A stretch of 64,000 bases of DNA from Vannielia litorea (GCF_900142295.1 NZ_FSRL01000001.1:496001-560000), one strand, 5' to 3'; shown: positions 26,008 to 39,322, counted from the stretch's first letter. Numbers and translations: made by a program. The notes: generated by a model not told the origin, from the letters alone.

Positions 26008-27008
26008 GACATTGCCTTGAGAGAGGCCCGCTCGGCGAGGGGAAAGACCAGAAGGCCGATGCCGATGGCGAACCAGAGGGTTGTGACGCGGATGACGGCG
26101 GTGGCGGGCACCGAGACCTCCAGCGGGATGCCGTGGAGCTTGAGCAGCGCGATCATCGCCGCCTCGGCTCCGCCCACGCCGCCCGGCGCGCCGGTGAGGC
26201 CGCCCGCGAGGGTGGAGAAGACGAAGATTGCCACGGCGGAGAAGAAGCCGATATCGGCACCCATCCACATCAGCAGCAGGTGGAAGGCGTAGCCCTCGGC
26301 CACCCAGCCGGCGAGCCCGAGAGTGAGCGATCCGGCGATGACGGGCAGGGTGGAGAACTGCCGGAGCGAACGTGCGGCGCTGCGGATGCGGGCAAAGAGC
26401 CGCGGCAGCCAGCCTGTGGCGCGGTAGCAGAGGGTCACGAGCAGGGTGAGCAGAGCGGGGCGGGTGACCACCACGGAGGCCACCAGCGCCAGCACGGCGA
26501 CCGAGACCGCGCCCTTGATGCCCATGGCGGAGAGCGAGAGCGCGACGGCGAGGATCAGGCCCATGGCGGCGAGGTCGGAGGCCCGGTCGACCAGCACCAG
26601 CGGCGCGGAGCGGGTGAAGGGCCAGCCGGCCTCGCGGCTGATCCAGCGCATCCGCACCAGCTCGCCCACGCGGCCGGGTGTGGCGGTCATGGCGAAACCG
26701 CCCAGGAAGTGGCGCATGTTGGCGACGGGGGTGAGCGGCAGGCCGAGACGTCGGGCGAAGAGATGCCAGCGCACCCCGCGGAAGAGGTAGTTGACGAGGG
26801 AGAGGGCAAAGAGCGCAGACAGTTGCAGCGCCGAGAGCTGCAAGACCTGTTGCCAGCTCTCCTTCCACCCGCCCGCAAGTGCCAGCCCGAGGAAGCCGAG
26901 GGCGAAGAGGCCGAGGAGCAGAAGCACGAAATAGAGCTCACGTCCCACGCGGGGCGTGCGTGCACCGGATCTGGCGCTGGGTTGTCTGCTGCTCGTAGCC
27001 ATTGTCAT
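26004..27008 (-). CDS. YbhN/UPF0104 (AglD-type) membrane protein, candidate lipid-sugar flippase
   Basis: The 334-residue protein has about eight hydrophobic helices and the family signatures NYLFRGVRWHLFARRLG, AMTATPGRVGELVRMRWISR and GGLTGAPGGVGGAEAAMIALL, typical of the lysylphosphatidylglycerol synthase TM-region/UPF0104 group. Members are linked to moving lipid-linked sugars or lipids across the membrane. The stop overlaps the dprE1 start, so it is the first gene of a three-gene operon making and perhaps flipping polyprenylphosphoryl-arabinose. The flippase role is inference. ATG 27008 or 27002 could be the start; neither has a strong site. Confidence 0.75.
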   Translation of the reverse strand: MTMATSSRQPSARSGARTPRVGRELYFVLLLLGLFALGFLGLALAGGWKESWQQVLQLSALQLSALFALSLVNYLFRGVRWHLFARRLGLPLTPVANMRHFLGGFAMTATPGRVGELVRMRWISREAGWPFTRSAPLVLVDRASDLAAMGLILAVALSLSAMGIKGAVSVAVLALVASVVVTRPALLTLLVTLCYRATGWLPRLFARIRSAARSLRQFSTLPVIAGSLTLGLAGWVAEGYAFHLLLMWMGADIGFFSAVAIFVFSTLAGGLTGAPGGVGGAEAAMIALLKLHGIPLEVSVPATAVIRVTTLWFAIGIGLLVFPLAERASLKAMS

Positions 27009-27079
27009 TGATCGCCCGGTTAGCAACAGAATGGGGCGATAATGTGAAGTTGTTTCTAAGATTTCAACAAGAGCCGGTG

Positions 27080-27397
27080 TCAGCCGATGCCCCAGCGGGC
27101 GAGGTCGAGCTCGTTCTGGCCAAGTGCCGCCAGGCTGACCTGAAGGCGGGCCTTGGCATCCTCGAAAGCGGGCGTGTCATGCAGGCGCGCGGCCTCTTCA
27201 GCCTCGGCCAGCTGGGCCTTGGCGGCGCAAAGCGTTTCCCGCATTTCCGGAAAGCGGGCGTTCTGCGGGAAGCGGTCACAGAGGCTCTCCGTGATCTCGA
27301 CCAGCCGGGCATGCAACGGCGCGAGCGTGCCGAAGCAGGGCGTGCTGGCGGCGGCCTGGAAGAGATCGAGCGTTTCGGTGGTGCCTTTTGCGTGCAT
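27080..27397 (-). CDS. Small hypothetical protein, 105 residues
   Basis: The frame from ATG 27397 encodes a soluble, mostly alpha-helical protein (MHAKGTTETLDLFQAAASTP...) with a coiled-coil-like stretch AKAQLAEAEEAARLHDTPAFEDAKARLQ and a single Trp near the C-terminus. No motif or family was recognised. The ribosome-binding site is weak. It lies between the flippase-like gene and the CoA-transferase genes, on the same strand, with non-coding gaps on both sides. Codon composition looks genuine, but I hold the call with moderate confidence. Confidence 0.55.
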   Translation of the reverse strand: MHAKGTTETLDLFQAAASTPCFGTLAPLHARLVEITESLCDRFPQNARFPEMRETLCAAKAQLAEAEEAARLHDTPAFEDAKARLQVSLAALGQNELDLARWGIG

Positions 27398-27543
27398 GGG
27401 AAAAATATGGATGGTCCGCGCGGGCAGTTGAAGAGGGCTCGCGTGCAAGTGCCGCAACGTGAGACATGGGAACAACAGGTGCCGCTGGCAAAAAACCAGG
27501 ACGGCCGCCTCGCCTTGGTAGGGCGGGGCGGCCGCAGGAGCTG

Positions 27544-27568
27544 CCGGGCGTGGCGCGAGCGCGCCCGG
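27544..27568. terminator. GC hairpin after scoB
   Basis: CCGGGCG (27544-27550) pairs with CGCCCGG (27562-27568), with a GC-rich inner part, starting five bases past the scoB stop on the minus strand. A second GC-rich inverted repeat follows near 27500-27535. No T tract is present. Confidence 0.45.
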
Positions 27569-27573
27569 AAAGA

Positions 27574-28197
27574 TCAGACGAGGGTGGCCTCGGTGGCGGC
27601 ACGGAGCTCTTCTTCGGTGACGCCATCGGCCAGTTCCACCAGCTTCAACCCGCCTTCGACCACGTCGAGCACGCCGAGGTTGGTGATGATCCGGTCGACC
27701 ACGCCGGTGCCGGTGAGCGGCAGGGTGCATTGCTTCAGCACCTTGCTCTCGCCGTGCTTGTTGGTGTGGTCCATCACCACGATCACGCGGCCGACGCCGG
27801 CCACGAGATCCATCGCGCCGCCCATGCCCTTCACGAGCTTGCCGGGGATCATCCAGTTGGCCAGGTCGCCGTTCTCGGCCACTTCCATCGCGCCCAGGAT
27901 CGCTGCCGCGATCTTGCCGCCGCGGATCATGCCGAAGCTGGTGGCGCTGTCGAAGTAGCTGGTGCGCTTCAGCTCGGTGATGGTTTGCTTGCCGGCGTTG
28001 ATGAGGTCGGGGTCTTCCTCGCCCTCGAAGGGGAAGGGGCCCATGCCGAGCATGCCGTTCTCGGATTGCAGGGTGATGTCCTTGTCGCCCACGTAGTTGG
28101 CCACCAGCGTCGGGATGCCGATGCCGAGGTTCACGTACCAGCCGTCTTCAAGCTCTTGGGCCGCGCGGGCGGCCATCTGGTTGCGGTCCCAGGGCAT
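27574..28197 (-). CDS. scoB: Succinyl-CoA:3-ketoacid CoA-transferase subunit B
   Basis: The 207-residue protein is a family I CoA-transferase beta subunit. It has the catalytic Glu E46 in LQSENGMLG and the GKIAAAILGAMEVAENGDLANWMIPG region. With subunit A it moves CoA from succinyl-CoA to acetoacetate for ketone-body or polyhydroxybutyrate use. The start ATG at 28197 overlaps the scoA stop (TAATG), so the subunits are made in equal amounts. Confidence 0.95.
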   Translation of the reverse strand: MPWDRNQMAARAAQELEDGWYVNLGIGIPTLVANYVGDKDITLQSENGMLGMGPFPFEGEEDPDLINAGKQTITELKRTSYFDSATSFGMIRGGKIAAAILGAMEVAENGDLANWMIPGKLVKGMGGAMDLVAGVGRVIVVMDHTNKHGESKVLKQCTLPLTGTGVVDRIITNLGVLDVVEGGLKLVELADGVTEEELRAATEATLV

Positions 28198-28901
28198 TAT
28201 GCGTCCTCCTTCTTGCGCGTGGTGCGCTGTTCGATCCGCTTTTCGTGCTCGCCCTGGATGATGCGATGCACGTAGATGCCGGGCAGGTGGATGTGATCGG
28301 GGTCGAGCGAGCCGGTCGGCACGATCTCTTCGACCTCCAGCACGCAGGTCTTGCCGCACATCGCGGCGGGCGGGTTGAAGTTGCGGGCGGTCTTGCGGAA
28401 CACGCAGTTGCCGGTCTCGTCGGCCTTCCAGGCCTTGACGATGGAGAGATCGGCGAAGATGCCCTCTTCGAGAATGTAATCCTTGCCGCCCCAGCTCTTC
28501 ACTTCCTTGCCCTCGGCAATCACGGTGCCCACGCCAGTGGCGGTGTAGAAGCCGGGAATGCCGCAGCCGCCGGCGCGCATGCGCTCGGCCAGGGTGCCCT
28601 GCGGGTTGAACTCCAGCTCCAGCTCGCCCGAAAGATACTGGCGCATGAACTCGGCGTTCTCGCCGACGTAGGAGCTGAGCATCTTCTTGATCTGCTTGGT
28701 GTCGAGCAGCTTGCCGAGGCCAAAGCCATCCACGCCGCAATTGTTGGACGCGATCGTGAGATCCTTGGTGCCGCTCTCGACGATGGCGTCGATCAGAAGC
28801 TCGGGGATGCCGCAGAGGCCAAAACCGCCCGCCGCGATGAACATGCCGTCGAACAGGAGGCCGTCGAGGGCCTCCGCCGCGGAGCCATAGACCTTTTTCA
28901 T
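28197..28901 (-). CDS. scoA: Succinyl-CoA:3-ketoacid CoA-transferase subunit A
   Basis: The 234-residue protein is the alpha subunit of the same enzyme, with the CoA-binding [13 protein letters not shown] near residue 25 and [23 protein letters not shown] in the middle. A GGAAGAGGAG site precedes ATG 28901. It is the first gene of the scoA-scoB operon. The C-terminus has a basic [14 protein letters not shown] tail. Confidence 0.95.
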   Translation of the reverse strand: MKKVYGSAAEALDGLLFDGMFIAAGGFGLCGIPELLIDAIVESGTKDLTIASNNCGVDGFGLGKLLDTKQIKKMLSSYVGENAEFMRQYLSGELELEFNPQGTLAERMRAGGCGIPGFYTATGVGTVIAEGKEVKSWGGKDYILEEGIFADLSIVKAWKADETGNCVFRKTARNFNPPAAMCGKTCVLEVEEIVPTGSLDPDHIHLPGIYVHRIIQGEHEKRIEQRTTRKKEDA

Positions 28902-29004
28902 GAGAACTCCTCTTCCTGGACTTCGTGACGTTGTCACGCGGCGCGGGAGAGGAGTCAATGAAATGCCGCAGTGCGGCAGGACGCGGGGGGCCTGCGCGGG
29001 TCGA

Positions 29005-29274
29005 TCAGCCCTGCTGCCGGGGTTCGGCCGTCTTCTGCTGCTTGCGCGCGCCGCGCCGTTCGAGGCGTTCGAGCAGCCAGGCGACGGTGAGACCGGCCAG
29101 ACCCCAGACGAAGACCGCGCCCAGCGTGTACCCCAGGATCTGGGGCGCTGTCATCGCGGCGCCGGCCTCCACGCTGTCGGTATAGGCTCCGGCGGCCCGG
29201 ACCAGGCCGTAGAGCACCCCGCAGAGGGGAATCACCACCATGGAGTTCATGCTGTCGTAAATTCTGCGGAGCAT
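29005..29274 (-). CDS. Small two-helix membrane protein (possibly DUF6460)
   Basis: The 89-residue protein has two hydrophobic helices (about 12-28 and 42-68) with a short loop, and a basic, Gln-rich cytoplasmic tail ([17 protein letters not shown]). It resembles small alphaproteobacterial inner-membrane proteins of the DUF6460 type, but that name is from memory of the pattern and uncertain. It stands alone between scoA and topA on the minus strand. Function unknown. Confidence 0.65.
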   Translation of the reverse strand: MLRRIYDSMNSMVVIPLCGVLYGLVRAAGAYTDSVEAGAAMTAPQILGYTLGAVFVWGLAGLTVAWLLERLERRGARKQQKTAEPRQQG

Positions 29275-29360
29275 CCGGCGCCTCTCTGTCTGTCCGAGAC
29301 TTGGTTAATCAGAGTTTCGGGCGGGAGAGGCGCGAGATTGCGGTAATCCCGTGGCGCGGC

Positions 29361-31952
<2,592 letters not shown>

Positions 31953-32081
31953 GGGGCGCCTTTCGGGGCTGGGGGGTGACTCGGATTGGCGCGCAACATG
32001 TGGGGGGGGATCGCGCCTTGTCAATGGAACCTTGAGAGGGCGGCGTGGGGCCTCGCGCGGGCGCGCGTTGGCCCTTGCCCA

Positions 32082-33230
32082 TCAAGCAGTCTTGACGATG
32101 AGGCCGCCGGGCTGGCGGGCAATCCGGCCTTCGAGTTCGAGCGAGGTAAGGTTTTCCGCAAGGTGGCGGGCGGGAAGCGACAGATCCCGCGCCAGCTGGT
32201 CTTCGGCCACGGGCGCCGGGCCGATGAGCCCGAGGATGCGGGCATGTAGCGCGCGGGTCTCCTCCTGCGGGCGTTCGGGGGCGCGGGGCAGGTCGGCCGG
32301 GGCGACAGGCGCCGCCCGGACAGCGGGGGCGATCTCGGCGGGGGCGGGGCCGAGCGCCTCGATCACGTCTTCGGCGCTGCGGATCAGCGTGGCGCCATCC
32401 CGGATGAGCAGGTTGCAGCCCGAGGCGCGGGCATCGAACGGGTGGCCGGGCACCGCCATGACCTCGCGGCCCTGGTCGAGTGCGCCGCGCGCGGTGATCA
32501 GGCTGCCCGAGCGCGCACCCGCCTCGACCACGATGACGGCGCGGGCGAGGCCCGAGATGATGCGGTTGCGCTTGGGAAAATGGCGGGCTTGCGGCTGAAG
32601 GCCCGGCGGCTCCTCCGACAGGATCAGACCGCCCTCGGCGATCCGGGCCATCAGCGCGGCATTTTCCTGCGGGTAGGTCACATCGACCCCGCCGGCGACC
32701 ACGGCGATGGTGCCGCCGTCGAGCGCGGACTTGTGCGCTTCGGCGTCGATCCCGCGGGCGAGGCCAGAGGCGATGACGTGACCGGCCGCCGAGAGCTCGC
32801 CCGAGAGGCGGGCGGCCATGCGGCGGCCCAGCGAAGAGGCATTGCGGGCGCCGACGAGGGCGAGGGTGGGGCGGTTGGCGAGGGTCAGGTCGCCGCGCGC
32901 CCAGAGCAGGGGCGGGGCATCGGAGATGGCGCGCAGGACGGCAGGGTAGTGGCGTTCGCCAAAGGCGAGAAGGCGGGCCCCGCACCGCTTGCCGGCGGCG
33001 AGTTCACGGGCCGCCAGATCACGGGGGAAGGGCTGGTAATCGGCCACCCCGGCCTCGGCCGCGACACGGGGGAGGGCCGCGAGGGCGGCTTCGGCGCAGC
33101 CGTATTCATGCATGAGGCGGTAGAAGGTACTCGGCCCCACCCGACGTGAGCGCAAGAGACGAAGCCACGTCAGCTTATCTTCTTCCGAGGTGGGTGGTGC
33201 GAGGGGGGGTGGGGAAGAAAACAAATCCAC
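32082..33230 (-). CDS. dprA: DNA-processing protein A (DprA/Smf)
   Basis: The 382-residue protein has an N-terminal SAM-like region (residues 10-80), a Rossmann fold with LVGARNASSLGRRMAARLS, ASGLARGIDAEAH, GGVDVTYPQEN and a C-terminal DprA winged helix. It loads RecA on incoming single-stranded DNA. I prefer the GTG at 33230 (VDLFSSPPP), with GGAG ten bases upstream, over a GTG at 33275. A perfect CtrA-type site lies 50 bases before it and would overlap the longer start. In Rhodobacter capsulatus dprA is CtrA-dependent and needed for uptake of gene-transfer-agent DNA. Confidence 0.93.
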   Translation of the reverse strand: MDLFSSPPPLAPPTSEEDKLTWLRLLRSRRVGPSTFYRLMHEYGCAEAALAALPRVAAEAGVADYQPFPRDLAARELAAGKRCGARLLAFGERHYPAVLRAISDAPPLLWARGDLTLANRPTLALVGARNASSLGRRMAARLSGELSAAGHVIASGLARGIDAEAHKSALDGGTIAVVAGGVDVTYPQENAALMARIAEGGLILSEEPPGLQPQARHFPKRNRIISGLARAVIVVEAGARSGSLITARGALDQGREVMAVPGHPFDARASGCNLLIRDGATLIRSAEDVIEALGPAPAEIAPAVRAAPVAPADLPRAPERPQEETRALHARILGLIGPAPVAEDQLARDLSLPARHLAENLTSLELEGRIARQPGGLIVKTA

Positions 33231-33278
33231 GCCAACGTCGCTCCGTCTGCTTGCAGGACCGTTTTTAGAGCGCACTGG

Positions 33279-33293
33279 TTAACCGGCCCTTAA
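33279..33293. promoter_or_regulatory. CtrA-type binding site TTAA-N7-TTAA upstream of dprA
   Basis: TTAACCGGCCCTTAA matches the full CtrA consensus (TTAA, seven bases, TTAA) at all eight defined positions, 49 bases upstream of the preferred dprA start. The 33231-33469 gap it lies in holds no gene. Confidence 0.7.
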
Positions 33294-33469
33294 CGCAGCG
33301 GAAGAAATCGGGCGGGAATGAGGATTTTTTTGCGAAGTCGCTGACAAATCCTGATTATCGAAAGAATTTCAGAGGCTTACCTGCCGAGCAAAACGGAAGC
33401 AGCCCTCGGAGATGGACAGACCGGAGCCTTCGCCCCGGCCTATCGCGTCGGAGGATTGATCGCGCGGCC

Positions 33470-34888
<1,419 letters not shown>

Positions 34889-35050
34889 CGGGTTTCCTCT
34901 GGTCATTTTCACGGCCTACGCGCCACATTGCCGCGCTGGAACCGCTTGAGCGATGTCACGTAATATGGTTTGAGACGCGCGAAGGAACAACGGGCGGCCC
35001 CGCGAACGCCGCCCCGCAGACGCGCTTCAGACAAGCGAAGGGACGTGCCG

Positions 35051-35914
35051 ATGAAGATTTTCAAGCTCCTTGCCGCCGTGAATGCCGCCCTGGTGGCGCT
35101 GTTCGCTGGCTTTGCCGCCTACGCCCAGGACGGGATCGAGGGGCTCGAGTCCATCGGAAAGCCGCATCCCAAGGGGATCGACTGGCAGCCCGCCGTCACC
35201 GAGCTGGCGCGTGACATTCACTGGCTGGAAGGCATGGTGAACGTGATCATCATCGCCATCTCGCTGTTCGTGGTGGCGCTGCTTGCGATCATCATCCTGC
35301 GGTTCAACCAGAAATCCAACCCGAAGCCCGCCAGCTTCACCCACAACACGCCGCTGGAGATCGCCTGGACTCTCGGCCCGATCGTGATCCTCGTCTTCAT
35401 CGGCGCGTTCTCGCTGCCGGTGCTCTTCAAGCAGCAGGAAATCCCGCAGCCCGAGCTGACCATCAAGGCGACCGGCTACCAGTGGTACTGGGGCTACGAA
35501 TATCCCGAGGAGGGCATCGCCTTCGACAGCCTGATGCTGGCGAAGGACGAGCTGGCCGACTACGGCTATGCCGAGGACGAGTACCTGCTGGCCACCGACA
35601 ATGCCGTGGTGATCCCGGTGGATACCGTCGTGGTGGTGCGCGTGACCGGGGCCGACGTGATCCACTCCTGGACCATCCCCGCCTTCGGCGTGAAGCAGGA
35701 TGCCGTGCCGGGCCGGACCGCCGAGCTGTGGTTCAAGGCCGAGCGCGAAGGCGTCTATTTTGGCCAGTGCTCCGAGCTCTGCGGCAAGGACCACGCCTAC
35801 ATGCCGATCACCGTCAAGGTGGTGAGCCAGGAGGCCTATGCCGCCTGGCTGGAGCGCGCCACCGAGGAATTCGCCGGGGTGGCCCCCGCGGTGAAGGTGG
35901 CTTCGGCCGACTGA
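35051..35914 (+). CDS. ctaC: Cytochrome c oxidase subunit II
   Basis: The 287-residue protein has a cleavable signal peptide (1-24), two membrane helices (about 55-85 and 105-130) and a periplasmic CuA domain. The CuA ligands C240 and C244 (CSELC), H248 and M251 are all present, as are the aromatic electron-entry residues [10 protein letters not shown]. It accepts electrons from cytochrome c. It heads the ctaC-ctaB-small gene-ctaG-ctaE-surf1 cluster; subunit I (ctaD) is not in the window. Confidence 0.97.
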   Translation: MKIFKLLAAVNAALVALFAGFAAYAQDGIEGLESIGKPHPKGIDWQPAVTELARDIHWLEGMVNVIIIAISLFVVALLAIIILRFNQKSNPKPASFTHNTPLEIAWTLGPIVILVFIGAFSLPVLFKQQEIPQPELTIKATGYQWYWGYEYPEEGIAFDSLMLAKDELADYGYAEDEYLLATDNAVVIPVDTVVVVRVTGADVIHSWTIPAFGVKQDAVPGRTAELWFKAEREGVYFGQCSELCGKDHAYMPITVKVVSQEAYAAWLERATEEFAGVAPAVKVASAD

Positions 35915-35999
35915 TCGACGCCGGGGCGGCCCCTGCGCCGCCCGGCCCATTGCTACTGCGCGGGCATTGCGAACCGGACCCGCTAGGGAGGCAGACGAC

Positions 36000-36938
36000 T
36001 TGAGCGACGTGAACGCATATGAGCGGGCGGAAGAGCCGGGCTTCGGGGACTACGTGGCCCTGCTGAAGCCGCGGGTGATGTCGCTCGTGGTGTTCACCGC
36101 CATGGTGGGCCTGCTGGTGGCGCCGGTTCCTGTGCACCCGTTCATCGCCTTCACCTCCATCCTCTTCATCGCCATCGGGGCAGGGGCCTCGGGCGCGCTG
36201 AACATGTGGTGGGACGCCGATATCGACGCCGTGATGAGCCGGACGCAGAAGCGCCCGATCCCCGCGGGAAAGGTGCAGCCGGGCGAGGCGCTCGGCCTCG
36301 GAGTGGCGCTCTCGGGCCTGAGCGTGATGATGCTGGCGCTCGCCGCCAACCTCGCCGCTGCCGCTCTGCTGGCTTTCACCATCTTCTTCTACGCCGTCAT
36401 CTACACCATGATCCTCAAGCGCTGGACGCCGCAGAACATCGTGATCGGCGGCGCGGCGGGGGCCTTTCCGCCGATGGTGGGCTGGGTTGCGGCCACGGGT
36501 TCCGTCAGCCTCGAGGCGCTGCTGATGTTCGGCCTGATCTTCTTCTGGACGCCGCCGCATTTCTGGGCGCTCTGCCTGTTCATGAAGTCGGACTACGCCG
36601 ATGCCAAGGTGCCGATGCTGACGGTGACCCACGGCCATGACGCCACGCGCCGCCAGATCTTCGTCTACACCCTCGTGCTGGCCGCCTCGGCGCTGGCGCT
36701 GGGCTTCACCTCGATTGCCGGTCCGGCCTATATCGCCACCGCCGTGGTCATGAACGCCCTCTTCGCCAGGGGCGCATGGATGATCCTGCGCCGCTCGACC
36801 GAGACCGCTCAGGCCGATGGCTACAAGGTGGAAAAGAGCTTTTTCAAGCTGTCGCTGATCTACCTCGCGCTCCACTTCGGCGCGTTGCTGGCGGATGCCG
36901 CCCTGCGCGCTCTGGGGCTGATCGGGGGTGCGGCATGA
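36000..36938 (+). CDS. ctaB: Protohaem IX farnesyltransferase (haem O synthase)
   Basis: The 312-residue UbiA-family enzyme has nine predicted helices and the metal/prenyl motif NMWWDADIDAVMSRTQKRP plus the second Asp-rich loop region near KVPML. It adds a farnesyl group to haem b for the aa3 oxidase. The TTG start at 36000 has AGGGAGG eight bases upstream. It overlaps the next small gene by four bases (ATGA). Confidence 0.95.
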   Translation: MSDVNAYERAEEPGFGDYVALLKPRVMSLVVFTAMVGLLVAPVPVHPFIAFTSILFIAIGAGASGALNMWWDADIDAVMSRTQKRPIPAGKVQPGEALGLGVALSGLSVMMLALAANLAAAALLAFTIFFYAVIYTMILKRWTPQNIVIGGAAGAFPPMVGWVAATGSVSLEALLMFGLIFFWTPPHFWALCLFMKSDYADAKVPMLTVTHGHDATRRQIFVYTLVLAASALALGFTSIAGPAYIATAVVMNALFARGAWMILRRSTETAQADGYKVEKSFFKLSLIYLALHFGALLADAALRALGLIGGAA

Positions 36939-37129
36939 TCCGCGCCGAGCACGAGCTGCACCAGCGCCGGCTAGGCCGGAACGTGGGCGTTGCCGTTTCC
37001 CTTGTGGCACTCGTCGTCATCGTGCTGGGCCTGACCTTCGTGAAGGTGACCCGCGGCGGGGCCGCGGCGATGGAAGGCTTCGACCATGCCGTGCGCCCGG
37101 CGATGACCACCTCGGAAGGGGGCAACTGA
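36935..37129 (+). CDS. Small single-helix membrane protein of the cta cluster
   Basis: This 64-residue protein has one hydrophobic helix (about 17-37) and short polar ends. It overlaps ctaB by four bases and ctaG by one, so it is translationally coupled. A small gene stands at this place in many alphaproteobacterial cta clusters. An oxidase assembly role is plausible but unproven. I do not give it a name. Confidence 0.75.
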   Translation: MIRAEHELHQRRLGRNVGVAVSLVALVVIVLGLTFVKVTRGGAAAMEGFDHAVRPAMTTSEGGN

Positions 37130-37719
37130 TGGCCACTCCGGATCAGAAGAACGCCCGCGTCGCGCTCTATGCTGCCGGGGTCGTCGTGTTCATGGGTGCG
37201 ATGGCCTGGGCCGCTGTGCCCTTCTACAACTGGTTCTGCAAGGTCACCGGCTACGGCGGCACGCCCTCGGTGGCCGAGGCCGGCTCCGACGTGGTGCTCG
37301 ACCGCGAGATCACCGTGCGCTTCGATGCCAACCTGGAGCGCGACATGCCCTGGGTCTTCACGCCGATGCAGCAGAAGATGACCCTGAAGATCGGCGAGAC
37401 GGGCCTGGCCTTCTACGAAGCCTACAACCCGACCGACCGCCCCGTTGCGGGGCAGGCCACCTACAACGTGGCCCCCTATTCGGCGGGGGGCTACTTCGAC
37501 AAGATCGACTGCTTCTGCTTCACCGAGCAGGTGCTGCAGCCCGGCGAGCGGGTGCAGATGCCGGTGAGCTTCTACGTCGACCCTGAGATCGTGAACGACC
37601 GCGATGCGAAGTTCACAAACTCGATCACGCTCAGCTATACCTTCTACGAGATCGACCTGCCGGAAGAGCAGGCAGCGCTTTCGCCCGACGCGCCCGACAC
37701 GGCGCCGAAGGCCAACTGA
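37129..37719 (+). CDS. ctaG: Cytochrome c oxidase assembly protein CtaG (Cox11)
   Basis: The 196-residue protein has an N-terminal membrane anchor (about 11-30) and a periplasmic Cox11 domain. The copper ligands CFCF at [11 protein letters not shown] near residue 125 are intact. It delivers copper to the CuB site of subunit I. The ATG overlaps the upstream stop as TGATG. It is 32 bases upstream of ctaE. Confidence 0.97.
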   Translation: MATPDQKNARVALYAAGVVVFMGAMAWAAVPFYNWFCKVTGYGGTPSVAEAGSDVVLDREITVRFDANLERDMPWVFTPMQQKMTLKIGETGLAFYEAYNPTDRPVAGQATYNVAPYSAGGYFDKIDCFCFTEQVLQPGERVQMPVSFYVDPEIVNDRDAKFTNSITLSYTFYEIDLPEEQAALSPDAPDTAPKAN

Positions 37720-37751
37720 ACCGAAGAAAGAGACCGTCCGAGGAACCAAAG

Positions 37752-38573
37752 ATGGCCCACGAAAAGAACCACGACTACCATATCCTGCACCCCTCGATCT
37801 GGCCCTTCATCGGCGCTATTTCGGCCTTTGTCATGCTCTTCGGCGCGGTCCAGTGGATGTCTCCGCAGGTGGAGACCAACCAGCCCTGGATGTTCCTGCT
37901 GGGCTTCATCGGCGTGCTCTACGTCATGTTCGCCTGGTGGTCGGACGTGGTGGAAGAAAGCAAGGTCGGCGACCATACGCCGGTGGTGCGGATCGGCCTG
38001 CGCTACGGCTTCATCCTCTTCATCATGTCGGAGGTGATGTTCTTCGCGGCCTGGTTCTGGAGCTTCTTCAAGCACGCCATGTACCCGATGAACCCCGAGA
38101 TCGACCTGGCCCCCGCCGTGGACGGCATCTGGCCGCCCGCAGGGATCGAGACCTTCGACCCCTGGCACCTGCCGCTGATCAACACGCTGATCCTGCTCTG
38201 CTCGGGCATGGCCGCGACCTGGGCGCACCATGCGCTGGTGCATGAGAACAACCGCAAGGCCATGGCCGAGGGGCTGATCCTCGCCGTGGTGCTGGGCCTG
38301 ATCTTCACCGTGCTCCAGGCCTACGAGTACAGCCACGCAGCCTTCGGCTTTGCGGGCAACATCTATGGTGCCAACTTCTTCATGGCGACGGGCTTCCATG
38401 GCGCGCATGTGATCATCGGCACGATCTTCCTGTTCATCTGCTACCTGCGCCTGCGCGCCGGGCACTTCAGCCAGGACAAGCACATCGGCTTCGAGGCTGC
38501 CGCCTGGTACTGGCACTTCGTCGACGTGGTGTGGCTCTTCCTCTTCGCCGCGGTCTACATCTGGGGCGGCTGA
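37752..38573 (+). CDS. ctaE: Cytochrome c oxidase subunit III
   Basis: The 273-residue protein has seven hydrophobic helices and the conserved [21 protein letters not shown] and [13 protein letters not shown] segments of COX3. It completes the aa3 oxidase core, adding stability to proton uptake. Two strong stem-loops follow before surf1. Confidence 0.97.
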   Translation: MAHEKNHDYHILHPSIWPFIGAISAFVMLFGAVQWMSPQVETNQPWMFLLGFIGVLYVMFAWWSDVVEESKVGDHTPVVRIGLRYGFILFIMSEVMFFAAWFWSFFKHAMYPMNPEIDLAPAVDGIWPPAGIETFDPWHLPLINTLILLCSGMAATWAHHALVHENNRKAMAEGLILAVVLGLIFTVLQAYEYSHAAFGFAGNIYGANFFMATGFHGAHVIIGTIFLFICYLRLRAGHFSQDKHIGFEAAAWYWHFVDVVWLFLFAAVYIWGG

Positions 38574-38579
38574 GCGAAT

Positions 38580-38638
38580 GGTGGGCAGATCGCCCACCCT
38601 GCGGAATACGGAACGCGGGCTGGAAACGGCCCGCGTTC
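38580..38638. terminator. Two stem-loops between ctaE and surf1
   Basis: The first is GGTGGGC (38580-38586) with GCCCACC (38592-38598). The second is a perfect ten-base-pair stem GAACGCGGGC (38611-38620) with GCCCGCGTTC (38629-38638), followed by GGCTTT. They may cause partial termination or mark a processed mRNA end that separates the structural oxidase genes from surf1. Confidence 0.6.
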
Positions 38639-38656
38639 GGCTTTGAAGGACACCTC

Positions 38657-39322
38657 ATGCGCTATCTCTTCCCGGCACTCCTCGGCTTCTGCGGCATCGC
38701 CGTGCTGGTCAGCCTCGGCACGTGGCAGCTGCGGCGACTGGAGTGGAAGAATGCGATGCTGGCCGAGATCGACGCCCGCATCACCGCCACCCCTGTGGCC
38801 GTGCCCGCAACGCCAGACCCTGACGTGGACCGCTTTCTACCCGTGCAGGCGGAGGGCACCTTGGGCGTGGCCGACCTGACGGTACTGGCCTCCATCAAGC
38901 AGGTCGGCGCGGTGCACCGGGTCGTGACCACGCTGACCCTGAAAGATGGCCGCCGCCTCCTGGTGGACGCGGGCTATCGCCGGGTGGGCGAGCCTGTGGC
39001 GGCGCGGAAGGAGCAGATCGTGTCGGTGACCGGCAACCTGCATTGGCCAGACGAGACCGACAGCTTCACCCCGGCGCCCGACGGCAGCCTTTGGTTTGCC
39101 CGCGATGTGCCCGCGATGGCCGCGGCCCTGGGCACCGAGCCCGTGCTCATCGTTGCCCGCGAGATCGCCCCCAACCCTACGGGCCTCGCCACGCTGCCGG
39201 TGAGCAGCGAGGGCATCCCCAACGACCACCTCGAATATGCGCTCACCTGGTTCGGGCTGGCGCTGGTGTGGCTGGGGATGACACTCTTCCTGATGTGGCG
39301 TATCAAGCGCCGCACCGCCTGA
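38657..39322 (+). CDS. SURF1-family oxidase assembly protein
   Basis: The 221-residue protein has the SURF1 layout: one helix at each end (about 4-21 and 196-215) and a periplasmic domain between. The N-terminal LGTWQLRRLEWK is the SURF1 signature, and the domain ends in NDHLEYALTWFGLA. SURF1 (ShyI) helps insert haem a into subunit I. GAAGGA precedes ATG 38657. Confidence 0.94.
   Translation: MRYLFPALLGFCGIAVLVSLGTWQLRRLEWKNAMLAEIDARITATPVAVPATPDPDVDRFLPVQAEGTLGVADLTVLASIKQVGAVHRVVTTLTLKDGRRLLVDAGYRRVGEPVAARKEQIVSVTGNLHWPDETDSFTPAPDGSLWFARDVPAMAAALGTEPVLIVAREIAPNPTGLATLPVSSEGIPNDHLEYALTWFGLALVWLGMTLFLMWRIKRRTA

Noticed and set aside
24715-26868. 717-codon frame extending dprE1 upstream
   Set aside because: The extra N-terminal part is antisense-like, overlaps the YbhN-type gene and lacks any domain; ATG 26007 fits DprE1.
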